A DNA stretch of 64,000 nucleotides from Formosimonas limnophila (GTDB taxonomy: Bacteria > Pseudomonadota > Gammaproteobacteria > Burkholderiales > Burkholderiaceae): positions 21,305-85,304 of the forward strand of contig NZ_BMZG01000006.1 in the NCBI RefSeq assembly GCF_014652675.1. The letters run 5' to 3'. Shown here piece after piece: positions 10,978-19,524 of the stretch (its first letter is position 1; each line of letters opens with the position of its first letter). Both the position numbers and the translations under genes were made by a program. The notes below the pieces were generated by a model that saw nothing but the letters and a program-made list of their open reading frames with translations, was not told the DNA's origin and ran no database searches.

Positions 10978-11226
10978 AATATATTAATCCTTTTTATACC
11001 TTACTTTTGTTTACTTGAGCCAATTTTGTGGATAAGTCTAATTTTTGAATCAAAACAGCATTTTACCGCAGATTTACCTTGTGGATGGATTGTTTGATTT
11101 TTATCGATGGTGCTAATCATTGATGACTTGTTCTTTGTTATTCACAGTGAAGTGAGGAGGTTTGCTATGATTTATCCACAGATTAATGTTGGTTATCCAC
11201 AACTCTTTTGGTGTTTTTGGCACTTT
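10978..11226. other. Candidate oriC: dnaA-dnaN intergenic region with DnaA boxes
   Basis: Three perfect DnaA boxes (TTATCCACA) lie at 11027-11035 (reverse), 11172-11180 and 11193-11201. Near matches are TGTGGATGG at 11080-11088 and TTATTCACA at 11138-11146. An AT-rich stretch at about 10981-11020 could be the unwinding element. This is the denser of two box clusters around dnaA, so it is my preferred origin, though a dnaN control region would also contain boxes. Confidence 0.65.
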
Positions 11227-12645
11227 TTACCCCTTGATGAGTTGTTCGAGCAATCTGATTTCATGATGCAATTGTGAATCACTTCGTTCTGTCTCGCTGA
11301 TTTTACGGATAGCATGTAGTACGGTTGTGTGATCTCGACCACCAAAACGCTCGCCAATCTCAGGTAAGCTCTTTTGAGTCAACTCCTTGGCCAGATACAT
11401 GGCAATTTGGCGAGGATAAGCGATGCTTTTGGGTCTGGCTTTTGAATACATATCAGCCACTTTGATTTTATAAAAATCGGCAACCACTTTTTGAATCATC
11501 TCGATGCTGATGTGTTCTTGGTTGTTGTTCAGTAGGTCTTTTAACGCTGTTTTGGTGTTGTCTATCGTGATTTTTTCTTTGTGAAATCGTGAGTAAGCAA
11601 TTACTTTACGTAAAGCGCCTTCCAATTCCCTAACGTTTGCACGCAGTAATTTGGCAATAAAAAAAGCGACGTCTTCAGGCAACGGGATGTTTTCGAGTTC
11701 TGCTTTTTTAAGCAAAATCGCCACTCGCATTTCCAACTCAGGTGGTTCTATTTCAATGGAAATACCAGACTCAAACCGAGAACGCAGGCGTTCTTGTATG
11801 CCTTCTAATGCTTTCGGGTAGCGATCTGAGGTGATGATGATTTGCTTGTTGTCTCGAATCAATGTCTCGAACAACTCAAAAAAGGCAAACTGTGTGCCCT
11901 CTTTTTTACCATCGCCAAAAAACTGGATGTCGTCAATCAACAGCATATCGAGATCTTGATAATACTGTTTGAACTCTTCAAATCGGTTGTTTTGGTAAGC
12001 CTTGACGATTTCGCTCACATAAGTGTTGGCAAATAGGTATCGAACGTTTTTATCTGGGTTGTGTTCTAAAAAGGCATTGCCAATCGCGTGCATTAAATGG
12101 GTTTTACCGACGCCTACGCTGCCATAGATGAAAAAAGGATTGTATTTTTTACCAGGTTGTTCCACAACTTCCATTGCCACCATTTTGGGCAATTGGTTCG
12201 CTTTACCAGACACCAAGTTTGAAAAACTCAAACTACTATCAAGGTGTGAGAGGTGTTTGTTGGCTTTGAGACTTGATGGTGCTGATTTTGTTACTGGTTC
12301 TGTACGGGTATTGTCTGGTGTATCAACCAAACGTTCTGCACTTTGCCCCAAGTTGATGCTTTGGGGCATTGTTGGTTTGCTCATCATTGGTCGAGCTGCT
12401 TTGGCCTTGACGGTAAATATCACTTGTACTGGCTTTCCCCAATATTCTTGAGCCATTGTTTGAAAACGTTCACCAAACTGTTTGGCCACGGCATCTGCTT
12501 TGATGCGTGAAGGCGCGAGTATGCGTAACGAAGCCGCTGCTTCGTCAAAATGTTCAGCCGACAATGGGGCGATCCACGCTTTGAATTGCTGCGGGGTGAG
12601 CTCTTTTTTCAGCTGTGATAAACAGGCTTGCCAGAACAACAACAT
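11227..12645 (-). CDS. dnaA: Chromosomal replication initiator protein DnaA
   Basis: 472 residues from the ATG at 12645, where the family's usual beginning (hydrophobic-FWQ-C-L) starts; the frame is open to an ATG at 12738, but those 31 residues match nothing expected. Domain I is about residues 1-80, then a variable linker, an AAA+ domain with Walker A G-S-V-G-V-G-K-T near residue 173 and Walker B L-L-I-D-D-I-Q, and a C-terminal DNA-binding domain with G-G-R-D-H-T-T-V. It binds the TTATCCACA boxes on both sides of its own gene, so autoregulation is likely. Confidence 0.96.
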   Translation of the reverse strand: MLLFWQACLSQLKKELTPQQFKAWIAPLSAEHFDEAAASLRILAPSRIKADAVAKQFGERFQTMAQEYWGKPVQVIFTVKAKAARPMMSKPTMPQSINLGQSAERLVDTPDNTRTEPVTKSAPSSLKANKHLSHLDSSLSFSNLVSGKANQLPKMVAMEVVEQPGKKYNPFFIYGSVGVGKTHLMHAIGNAFLEHNPDKNVRYLFANTYVSEIVKAYQNNRFEEFKQYYQDLDMLLIDDIQFFGDGKKEGTQFAFFELFETLIRDNKQIIITSDRYPKALEGIQERLRSRFESGISIEIEPPELEMRVAILLKKAELENIPLPEDVAFFIAKLLRANVRELEGALRKVIAYSRFHKEKITIDNTKTALKDLLNNNQEHISIEMIQKVVADFYKIKVADMYSKARPKSIAYPRQIAMYLAKELTQKSLPEIGERFGGRDHTTVLHAIRKISETERSDSQLHHEIRLLEQLIKG

Positions 12646-12738
12646 GCGAAATGAACCTGATAGAGAAAAATGACCCCACGAGACACGCCGTGGGGAAAGT
12701 TTTGTGAAGGGAAGCCATTTTACACTTTTTTGCGACAC

Positions 12739-12932
12739 TTATCGGAAAGTTATCCACAGTTTTTTGGCTAATTTTGCAGTGATTTGCCGTAAATCCTTGC
12801 TTTTATTTGTAAAATCGGTTCTAATAATCGACTCTTTAGGTGGCTTTTTATCCACACCGCGCACATAAGCGCCGTCATTATAAAAATAGCCAGTTTTTCC
12901 AACCGAATTCACATAGTCTTAGGTAGAACGCA
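12739..12932. promoter_or_regulatory. Divergent dnaA / rpmH promoter region with two perfect DnaA boxes
   Basis: TTATCCACA occurs at 12750-12758 and 12848-12856, with an AT-rich stretch between them. The region drives dnaA to the left and rpmH to the right. A candidate rpmH promoter is TTGCTT (near 12797) with TCTAAT 17 bases later. It may be a DnaA autoregulatory site or the second part of a bipartite origin. Confidence 0.55.
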
Positions 12933-13067
12933 ATGAAACGTACTTTCCAACCTTCAGTAGTCCGTCGCAAACGCACCCACGGTTTCCGTGCGCGTATGAA
13001 AACCCGTGGTGGTCGTGCGGTTTTGAATGCACGCCGTGCTAAGGGTCGTGCTCGCTTGGCAGTTTAA
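12933..13067 (+). CDS. rpmH: 50S ribosomal protein L34
   Basis: 44 residues, starting MKRTFQPS and ending GRARLAV, very basic and of exactly the family's usual length. It is a large-subunit ribosomal protein. It is the first gene of the rightward rpmH-rnpA-yidD-yidC cluster, and AGG lies before the ATG. Its stop is 9 bases before the rnpA start. Confidence 0.98.
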   Translation: MKRTFQPSVVRRKRTHGFRARMKTRGGRAVLNARRAKGRARLAV

Positions 13068-13076
13068 TCGCCAACT

Positions 13077-13499
13077 ATGACACGTCAGGCAAGCCTTGGG
13101 CTGCCACCCTGTCGAAGAATACTCAAAGCGGATGCGTATGCATCCGCTTTGTGCATGCGTATTTGTGCACAAACGGCTGATTTTGCATTGCATTTTTGTG
13201 CGACATCGCCGCGCTTTCCTGCGCCGCTGACTCAACCTTGGGCTCAGCTTGGATTGGTGATACCCAAAAAACTGGCCAAGCGTGCTGTGACACGAAACAC
13301 ACTCAAGCGATTGTCGCGCGAGCATTTTCGCTTACGGGCCGATGGTCTCGCAGATGGTTTGTGGGTGGTGCGTCTGCGCAGTAAAGTTTCACAAAAACCA
13401 CTATCTTCCAACCAAAAACGATTGTGGGCAGAGGAGCTTTGTACTTTGTTTGACGCAGGGCAGCAGTTCGTTTTAGAACGACAGGCGGCGCGTTCATGA
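13077..13499 (+). CDS. rnpA: Ribonuclease P protein component
   Basis: 140 residues. The conserved basic helix is visible as K-R-A-V-T-R-N-T-L-K-R-L-S-R-E-H-F-R, preceded by L-G-L-V-I-P-K-K. It helps the RNase P RNA process tRNA 5' ends. There is no good ribosome site, so translation may be coupled to rpmH just upstream. Its stop overlaps the yidD start by 4 bases. A perfect 12-bp hairpin lies inside codons 16-25 and is listed separately. Confidence 0.95.
   Translation: MTRQASLGLPPCRRILKADAYASALCMRICAQTADFALHFCATSPRFPAPLTQPWAQLGLVIPKKLAKRAVTRNTLKRLSREHFRLRADGLADGLWVVRLRSKVSQKPLSSNQKRLWAEELCTLFDAGQQFVLERQAARS
13124..13151 (+). repeat. Perfect 12-bp hairpin inside the start of rnpA
   Basis: CAAAGCGGATGC (13124-13135) and GCATCCGCTTTG (13140-13151) surround a GTAT loop, within codons of a conserved part of RnpA. 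The stem is as strong as a terminator but the following T-run is only three bases. It may slow polymerase or ribosomes and lower rnpA expression relative to rpmH. Confidence 0.6.
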
Positions 13500-13750
13500 A
13501 ACGATTGTTTATTTTATTGGTTCGAGGCTATCAGCTGATGATTAGCCCATTCACGGCCAATCATTGTCGTTTTCATCCGACTTGCTCTCGTTATGCCATT
13601 ATTGCTATTGAGCGTCATGGTGCACTAATGGGTTCGTGGTTGGCCATTAAAAGGATTGGGCGGTGCCGTCCTGGCTGTGAGCCGGGTCTTGATCCTGTAC
13701 CAACAGTCGCTGAGCTGGAAGCGGTGCGCCGATCCCGAAAAAAATCTTAA
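13496..13750 (+). CDS. yidD: Membrane protein insertion efficiency factor YidD
   Basis: 84 residues with the family's conserved core: G-Y-Q-x-M-I-S-P, C-R-F-H-P-T-C-S-R-Y-A, H-G, and a late G-L-D-P-V-P. It acts at the inner membrane beside YidC. Its start overlaps the end of rnpA by 4 bases, a sign of translational coupling, and yidC follows after 119 bp. That gap contains an inverted repeat (CCACAGC 13767-13773 / GCTGTGG 13785-13791) with no T-run. Confidence 0.95.
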   Translation: MKRLFILLVRGYQLMISPFTANHCRFHPTCSRYAIIAIERHGALMGSWLAIKRIGRCRPGCEPGLDPVPTVAELEAVRRSRKKS

Positions 13751-13869
13751 AAAAGCACAGGTTAAACCACAGCCAAAAGCAAATGCTGTGGCATCAATCC
13801 TTGTTATAATCGCCTGTTTTTTTGAACCTGCCAAATTTTTGGTTATCTTTTTTGCAAGAGACTTTTTGA

Positions 13870-15525
13870 ATGAAAAATTTTTCATCACGCACTATTCTTT
13901 GGTTGATTTTTTCAGCATCTTTGCTGATTTTATGGACGCAATGGCAGGCAGCGCACATGCCTGCGCCTACAGCAACTGTACAAAAAGCAAGCACAACAGT
14001 TGGTGCCGCCACAACCAATCCGACAACTGGTGTTGTGACCACACCTGATGCGAGTGTCAAACCAAAGGGGCAAGCGGTTGTTTTGGCCAATGATAAATTG
14101 CGTTTGAAAATCAATACCGAAGGTGGTGTGATTGAGTATGCGGAGTTGCTTGAACACCGTGATTCAAAAGTCAAAGACAAAAATCAAGATTTGTTTACGA
14201 CTGAGGGTAATAGAATTTATCTTTCTCGCTCAGGTTTGGCAGGTACTTTAGGTTTAAATCACAAAACACCCTTCACAGCCAGTACCCCTGAAGCGGTTCT
14301 TAAAGATGGGGAAAACGAAACCAGTGTGACTCTGACGGCAACAGAAAATGGTGTGACGCTCAAAAAAACCTATACGCTCAAACGTGGCAGCTACTCACTT
14401 GGCGTGAATCACGAGGTTGATAACGCTAGTGCGATGCCGATTGATGCGCAAGTTTATTTGGATTTATCTCGTGACGATGTGCAGGAGGATGGTTCCTTCT
14501 TTTACAGCACTTATACTGGTCCTGTGTTGTATAACCAAGAGGATAAGTTTAAGAAAGTTTCTTTCACAGACATTGCTGATGGAAAAGCAAAGTTTGAATC
14601 ATCGGCCAATAACGGCTGGATTGGCATGCTACAACACTACTTTGTTGCCGCATGGGTGTTGCCCAATAACGAAGAGCGTACTCGTGAATTTAAAACTGTT
14701 GTGAATAAGGACAATCAACCAAACGTTTACAGCATCCGCCAAACAGTACCATTGGGTGTCGTGGCTCCCGCTGCGAAGGCAAATCTGAATACCACACTAT
14801 ACGTTGGTCCCCAAGATCAGCAAGTGTTGTCAGAAATAGCAACAGGTCTTGATTTATCGGTGGATTATGGTTGGGCAACTATTATTGCCAAGCCGATTCA
14901 TTGGTTGATGGGCTTTTTGCACAACTTCATTCCAAATTGGGGTTGGACGATTGTGGCGTTGACGATTTTGGTGAAATTGGTATTGTTCCCGCTCACTGCG
15001 GCAAGCTATAAATCCATGGCGAAAATGAAACTGCTCGCACCGCGTCTCAAACAGCTTCAAGAGCAGTACGGTGATGATCGCATGAAAATGAATCAAGCCA
15101 TGATGGCACTCTACAAAGAAGAAAAAGTCAATCCAGCGGGTGGCTGTCTGCCGATGCTCGCGCAAATGCCGATCTTCTTGGCTTTGTACTATGTGCTGCA
15201 AGCGGCCGTTGAAATGCGTGGCGCGCCCTGGTTGTGGATTAAGGATTTGTCACTGGCTGACCCGTTTTATGTATTGCCTGCATTGATGGTTATTACGATG
15301 TTGATTCAAACCAAGCTCAATCCAAAGCCAGCCGATCCGATGCAAGCGAAAATGATGATGTGGATGCCGTTGATTTTTGGTGTGACGTTCTTTTGGTTCC
15401 CTGCGGGTTTGGTGTTGTATTGGGTGGTGAGCAATATCTTCTCAATTGGTCAGCAGTGGTACATGAATAATAAATTTGGCATCAAAGAATCATTGATTCC
15501 GCTCAAGGATGAATCAGCCAAATAA
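13870..15525 (+). CDS. yidC: Membrane protein insertase YidC
   Basis: 551 residues, normal for the Gram-negative form. An N-terminal membrane helix (about residues 5-22) is followed by a Thr/Ala-rich linker and the large periplasmic domain. The C-terminal five-helix insertase core includes P-L-T-A-A-S-Y-K-S-M-A-K-M, N-P-A-G-G-C-L-P and the last helices. It inserts proteins into the inner membrane alone or with SecYEG. It is the last gene of the rpmH cluster and ends at a strong terminator; mnmE, which often follows yidC, is absent here. Confidence 0.97.
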   Translation: MKNFSSRTILWLIFSASLLILWTQWQAAHMPAPTATVQKASTTVGAATTNPTTGVVTTPDASVKPKGQAVVLANDKLRLKINTEGGVIEYAELLEHRDSKVKDKNQDLFTTEGNRIYLSRSGLAGTLGLNHKTPFTASTPEAVLKDGENETSVTLTATENGVTLKKTYTLKRGSYSLGVNHEVDNASAMPIDAQVYLDLSRDDVQEDGSFFYSTYTGPVLYNQEDKFKKVSFTDIADGKAKFESSANNGWIGMLQHYFVAAWVLPNNEERTREFKTVVNKDNQPNVYSIRQTVPLGVVAPAAKANLNTTLYVGPQDQQVLSEIATGLDLSVDYGWATIIAKPIHWLMGFLHNFIPNWGWTIVALTILVKLVLFPLTAASYKSMAKMKLLAPRLKQLQEQYGDDRMKMNQAMMALYKEEKVNPAGGCLPMLAQMPIFLALYYVLQAAVEMRGAPWLWIKDLSLADPFYVLPALMVITMLIQTKLNPKPADPMQAKMMMWMPLIFGVTFFWFPAGLVLYWVVSNIFSIGQQWYMNNKFGIKESLIPLKDESAK

Positions 15526-15545
15526 ACAACGTTTCATCTGACACG

Positions 15546-15574
15546 AAAAAGCGAGTCGTAAGACTCGCTTTTTT
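15546..15574 (+). terminator. Strong terminator after yidC
   Basis: AAAAAGCGAGTC pairs with GACTCGCTTTTTT around a GTAA loop, 20 bases after the yidC stop. The A- and T-runs on both sides suggest it can also stop leftward transcription. Confidence 0.88.
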
Positions 15575-15673
15575 GTATTTAAATTCAAAATAAGCACCCT
15601 TCTCATTGATATTGGCTTTTATCCTTGATGTTTCAGAGCTGGCTTTTCGGGGTTGCTGAGACCATTTTTTAGG

Positions 15674-16309
15674 TTAGTTGGTTTCGGGTTCGGTGGTGCT
15701 TGACTCGCTTAACATCTCTGCTGCTTTTCTTTCCTGCACATGCTTTTGCCACTCTTTGAGCATGGCGCAAAAAATATGTCCCTGCTCTAAGGCATCATCA
15801 AGGGCAATGTGGGTGTGTGGTAAATTTTCGGGCAGCCACTCTTTCGGCAAACGTGGTTTAATCGCCTGTTTATAGGGAAAATCAGTTAACATCATCGCCA
15901 TGGTTTTCATGTCCAACGCAGACCACGAAAACGGAGAGTCGCCTGTGAATTTCACCAAATACCAAAAAACGAACGTGAAATCAAAACCTGCAGGGTAGCC
16001 GACAAACACAGGATTGGTTAACTTGCCACAGGTTATGCGAATCCATTTGACGAAGTCTTTCATCGCCATATCTGGTGCGACTAAATCCGACCGACACGTT
16101 GCCCAAGCATCGGGCTCGCTGGCCCAAAACTTCATGGTGTGTGGATGGCCACTCGCGCCATCGAGTGTTTCAAGATTCACACTGAATGTATCAAGCAACT
16201 CACCAGAATCAGAATACGCCACACTGGCAAAAGACAGCATCGAATGCGGCCCAGGAATCGGGCCGTCGGTTTCGATGTCGGTGACGAAGTAGGTTTCGGG
16301 CTTAGGCAC
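15674..16309 (-). CDS. DEDDh-type 3'-5' exonuclease domain protein
   Basis: 211 residues. The three exonuclease motifs of the RNase T / DnaQ superfamily are in order: D-I-E-T-D-G near residue 11, G-Y-P-A-G-F-D-F (motif II) and H-I-A-L-D-D-A-L-E-Q-G (motif III, H and D). Metal-dependent trimming of DNA or RNA 3' ends is the expected activity. It is a stand-alone domain with an acidic, Ser/Thr-rich tail. It is convergent with yidC and starts an AT-richer patch. Confidence 0.85.
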   Translation of the reverse strand: MPKPETYFVTDIETDGPIPGPHSMLSFASVAYSDSGELLDTFSVNLETLDGASGHPHTMKFWASEPDAWATCRSDLVAPDMAMKDFVKWIRITCGKLTNPVFVGYPAGFDFTFVFWYLVKFTGDSPFSWSALDMKTMAMMLTDFPYKQAIKPRLPKEWLPENLPHTHIALDDALEQGHIFCAMLKEWQKHVQERKAAEMLSESSTTEPETN

Positions 16310-16618
16310 GTCTTTGTGGTTTATCTAACATTTTTACACATATAGACTTACAATGCTGGCGTATACTCTGATGTCGTAAAACATTTTCATATCTTCAACC
16401 TTGGTGTTCGCTGTGAGTGCTAAACCGTGGCTGTTACTTTTAGTTTAAATGATAAATTAAATTATGGAATGCGCTTTTCTGTTTGAAAAAGCCAATTAAG
16501 TGTAGTAGCACATGTTTATTTTCAACAACCAAGAAAAAAGTTGCCACGAAGCGAGCACACTTTAGACAAGGAGAGTCGTTGCGTTTCGTACTTTAATTCA
16601 CGCGATTATTAGTCGTGC
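16310..16618. other. 309-bp non-coding AT-rich gap
   Basis: No plausible gene was found on either strand. An imperfect stem (GCGCTTTTC / GAAAAAGCC near 16470-16493) is the only structure noticed. The left end should hold the promoter of the exonuclease gene. Confidence 0.4.
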
Positions 16619-17047
16619 CTATTTACAGTTAAATGATTTAATTTTGCTATCTCCGTCAATCAAGATGCTGGGGTCAAATGTTGCCGTACAAGATTCAACT
16701 CCTACAGGCAAGGCTTTTGTCAACACAATTCGGGTTCTTGAATAATGACACGCAACTTCTCGGGCTTGTGAGCTGGATTGCTTGCTAAAACTCCAACGAG
16801 CGATGTTCTTTTTTTGAAAGTCAGGGACAAGGCTAGCCATGTCTTTGACAAGACCATCGTACACAATGATAGATTGCAAACGATGCGAGCCGTACTCAGC
16901 CTCGGTAATCTCGTAATCCGTTGGAACATCAACTGCGTTTTGAGTGGTTTTAATTTCTGCGGGACAAAGTTCCGCCGACCAAGCCGAAAAAGATGCGCCT
17001 GCCGCAACTAAAGCACAAATGCCACTCAAATATAATTTACTTGTCAT
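16619..17047 (-). CDS. STY0301-like small exported protein
   Basis: 142 residues from the ATG at 17047, preceded by AAGG; an upstream ATG at 17077 would add 10 residues before the signal peptide. A signal peptide is clear (basic N-terminus, hydrophobic core, A-W-S-A cleavage). The mature part starts with C-P-A and carries G-L-V-K-D-M-A-S-L-V-P, W-S-F and three further Cys (V-A-C-H-Y, E-S-C-T-A, F-N-C-K), a pattern I associate with the STY0301 family of unknown function. It is probably periplasmic with disulfide bonds. It sits in the accessory patch between yidC and parB. Confidence 0.65.
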   Translation of the reverse strand: MTSKLYLSGICALVAAGASFSAWSAELCPAEIKTTQNAVDVPTDYEITEAEYGSHRLQSIIVYDGLVKDMASLVPDFQKKNIARWSFSKQSSSQAREVACHYSRTRIVLTKALPVGVESCTATFDPSILIDGDSKIKSFNCK

Positions 17048-17384
17048 GAAACAAAACCTTTGATGTTTTCTATTCAAACAGGGTTTCAGTGCGAATTCGA
17101 TTAAAAATGTTGATGACGGTCATTAATGATCTGTGAGCAGATTGATTCAATTACTTTGAATAATGTCGCCAACCTCAAGATAAATTTGGCGATACTTCAA
17201 TTTGCAGTCTTTCGGCAATTCCACCCAAGCTATGGCTAGTTTTTAGCCGCTCTCCTGAATGTCTCATACTATAAACTAAATAGGTGCTTGTCATTTGCCT
17301 AAGAGCTTGGGCTGTAAAAATTAGTCCAAGCCTGAGTAGACGTAATATTATGAATATGCTTTTTTGAATCCGCGACAAGTGAGT
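17048..17384. other. 337-bp AT-rich gap, no supported gene
   Basis: A 67-codon open frame on the minus strand (17175-17378) begins only with TTG, has no ribosome site and resembles nothing known, so it is not called. The right part should contain the promoter of the STY0301-like gene. No repeat or RNA gene was recognised. Confidence 0.4.
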
Positions 17385-17702
17385 TCACTCATAATCACCT
17401 TTCAGTAAACGGATTTTGAAAAATTTAGACAATAAATTATAAATCACAGCAAAAAGAAAACCGTATAAAAACCCCCAAAGCAGAGCTGATCCTAAAGAAA
17501 ATGTTTGATGCATTGCAACATTAACGATTTTGTCTACTTTATTGTCCCACTCATTAAGTAATTCGCCTTGTATCGCTTGCGCTCCTAAAAGCGTAAAACC
17601 GAACACAGATGCGAATAAAAAAGACATTATATTAAAAAGACTGGAGAATAAAGCAACTGCGATGCCGCTCATCCAAATATTGAGTTTGACTATTTTTTTC
17701 AT
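17385..17702 (-). CDS. Small membrane protein of unknown function
   Basis: 105 residues with a good start (GGAG about 9 nt before ATG). A long hydrophobic N-terminal segment (about residues 8-45, one or two helices) is followed by a charged loop (E-W-D-N-K-V-D-K) and another hydrophobic segment (about 70-92), with a basic C-terminus. No family was recognised. It lies 31 bp downstream of parB on the same strand and may be co-transcribed with it. The composition is AT-rich compared with parB. Confidence 0.65.
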   Translation of the reverse strand: MKKIVKLNIWMSGIAVALFSSLFNIMSFLFASVFGFTLLGAQAIQGELLNEWDNKVDKIVNVAMHQTFSLGSALLWGFLYGFLFAVIYNLLSKFFKIRLLKGDYE

Positions 17703-17733
17703 AAATGTTCTCCAAAACGCGAAAGTGTAAAGA

Positions 17734-18639
17734 TTATTTAGGGTTTGAAATTATAGCTAAAATTCCTTCAAGTATGTCGAGATTACCGAAGTTAATCACC
17801 ATTTTCCCTTTGTTTTTCGCGCCCATTTTGATCATGACTTCTGCGCCGAGGCTGTCGGAGAGTTGTTGTTCGATGCGGATGATGTCGCCGCTGACTACGC
17901 GCATTTTGTCTTTTTTGTGGCCTGTTTCTTCACCTGCGAGGATGGCTTGGACGCGTTTTTCGGTGTCGCGCACGCTCATGCGGCGGGTGGCGATTTCTTG
18001 AGCGAGCATGATTTGTTCGGCAGATGGCAGGCTGAGTAAGGCGCGGGCGTGACCCATGTCGATGTCACCTGCGAGGAGCATGGTTTGCACGGGTTGGGCG
18101 AGGTTTAGGAGGCGCAGTAGGTTCGATACGGCGCTGCGTGAGCGGCCAATCGCGACAGCGCATGTGTCGTGGGTGTAGCCAAATTCAGCGATGAGACGCT
18201 GCAAACCTTGTGCTTCTTCGAGCGGGTTGAGGTCTTCACGCTGGATGTTTTCGATGAGCGCCAGAGACAATGCTTGCTGGTCATCGAGCTCGCGGATGAG
18301 GACGGGGACTTCGGTGAGACCTGCAATGCCTGCGGCGCGGTAGCGACGTTCACCTGCTATGATTTCAAAGCGATCTGCGCCAATCGGGCGGACGGTGATG
18401 GGCTGCATGAGACCGTTCGCAGTGATGCTGGCAGCGAGTTCGGCAAGTGCTGTTTCATCCATGTGGCTGCGTGGCTGGTATTTGCCTGCATGCAGCTTGT
18501 CTCGTGACATCATTTGCAAGTTGCCTGCTGGGTTGGGTTCAGCCGCTTCTGCGGTTTGTGTGTTCGCGTGCATGGCGTTTGATGCACCCATGAGGGCTTC
18601 CAGTCCGCGGCCTAAGCCTTTTTTTTGTTTGGTGACCAT
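17734..18639 (-). CDS. parB: Chromosome partitioning protein ParB
   Basis: 301 residues from the ATG at 18639, where the typical K-K-G-L-G-R-G-L-E-A-L start lies; the longer frame to 18732 is unsupported. The ParB CTPase domain (G-E-R-R-Y-R-A-A, E-N-I-Q-R-E-D-L-N-P-L-E-E-A) and the HTH region (I-G-R-S-R-S-A-V-S-N-L-L-R-L) are clear. It binds parS (TGTTTCACGTGAAACA) and spreads to form the segregation complex with ParA. Three perfect parS sites lie within 8 kb. Confidence 0.97.
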   Translation of the reverse strand: MVTKQKKGLGRGLEALMGASNAMHANTQTAEAAEPNPAGNLQMMSRDKLHAGKYQPRSHMDETALAELAASITANGLMQPITVRPIGADRFEIIAGERRYRAAGIAGLTEVPVLIRELDDQQALSLALIENIQREDLNPLEEAQGLQRLIAEFGYTHDTCAVAIGRSRSAVSNLLRLLNLAQPVQTMLLAGDIDMGHARALLSLPSAEQIMLAQEIATRRMSVRDTEKRVQAILAGEETGHKKDKMRVVSGDIIRIEQQLSDSLGAEVMIKMGAKNKGKMVINFGNLDILEGILAIISNPK

Positions 18640-18743
18640 GGTTGTTCTCTTGGTTTTGGTGAAAATGTTTGAGTGGCTTTTGCTGTATGACCACTGGTTT
18701 TTGAATTCGCAGATTGCGGGTCTAGCCCACAATGACGCATCGG

Positions 18744-19508
18744 TTAGAGTTTTTTGTGGATGAGCTCGCTGGCGAAGTCGAGGTAGGCTTTCGCGCCGCG
18801 CGATGATGCGTCGTAAATCACACCCGGTAAGCCATAACTCGGCGCTTCAGCGAGTCGGACGTTGCGTGGGATGACGGTGTCGAATACCTTGTCACCGAAG
18901 TGGGCTTTGAGCTGATCGGAGACTTGTTGCTGCAGCGTGATGCGCATGTCGAACATGACGCGCAGCAGGCAAATGATTTTCAAATCTGGGTTGAGATGGG
19001 CGTGCAGACTGCGGATGGTGTTGACTAAGTCAGACAAACCCTCAAGCGCGAAATATTCGCACTGCATCGGGATGATGACACCGCCTGCTGAACACAGGCC
19101 GTTGAGCGTGAGCATCGAGAGCGATGGTGGGCAGTCAATCAGGATGTAGTCGTATTGATGTTGAACTTCGAGCAAGGCATCCTTGAGGCGGTACTCGCGG
19201 CGTTCTAAATCGACAAGCTCAATCTCAGCACCCGCGAGGTCGCGGTTGGCGGCGAGCAGCGAGTAACCGACTTCGGGCGGTTGCACGATCGCTGCGGAAA
19301 TCGGCTTTAATCCAAGTAAAACATGGTAAATCGTTGATGGCAGGCTGTGCTTGTCCACACCGCTGCCCATGGTGGCGTTGCCCTGCGGGTCAAGGTCAAT
19401 GAGCAGCACGCGTTGGCCGAGCTTGGCGAGCGATGCGGCGAGATTGACGGTGGTGGTAGTTTTGCCGACGCCGCCTTTTTGGTTGGCGATGCAGAAGATT
19501 TTGGTCAT
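18744..19508 (-). CDS. parA: Chromosome partitioning ATPase ParA
   Basis: 254 residues. The deviant Walker A K-G-G-V-G-K-T-T-T is near residue 11 and D-L-D-P-Q-G-N (A') near residue 40; L-I-D-C-P-P-S-L is Walker B-like. It forms an ATP-dependent gradient on the nucleoid that moves ParB-parS. It is short, without the N-terminal HTH of plasmid type Ia ParA, as expected for a chromosomal copy. It lies between rsmG (16 bp upstream) and parB. Confidence 0.97.
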   Translation of the reverse strand: MTKIFCIANQKGGVGKTTTTVNLAASLAKLGQRVLLIDLDPQGNATMGSGVDKHSLPSTIYHVLLGLKPISAAIVQPPEVGYSLLAANRDLAGAEIELVDLERREYRLKDALLEVQHQYDYILIDCPPSLSMLTLNGLCSAGGVIIPMQCEYFALEGLSDLVNTIRSLHAHLNPDLKIICLLRVMFDMRITLQQQVSDQLKAHFGDKVFDTVIPRNVRLAEAPSYGLPGVIYDASSRGAKAYLDFASELIHKKL

Positions 19509-19524
19509 GGGTTTTCTTTTCTAA

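Noticed and set aside
17175..17378. 67-codon open frame in the gap upstream of the STY0301-like gene
   Set aside because: Only a TTG start, no ribosome site, no family; it may be a gene remnant but this cannot be shown.
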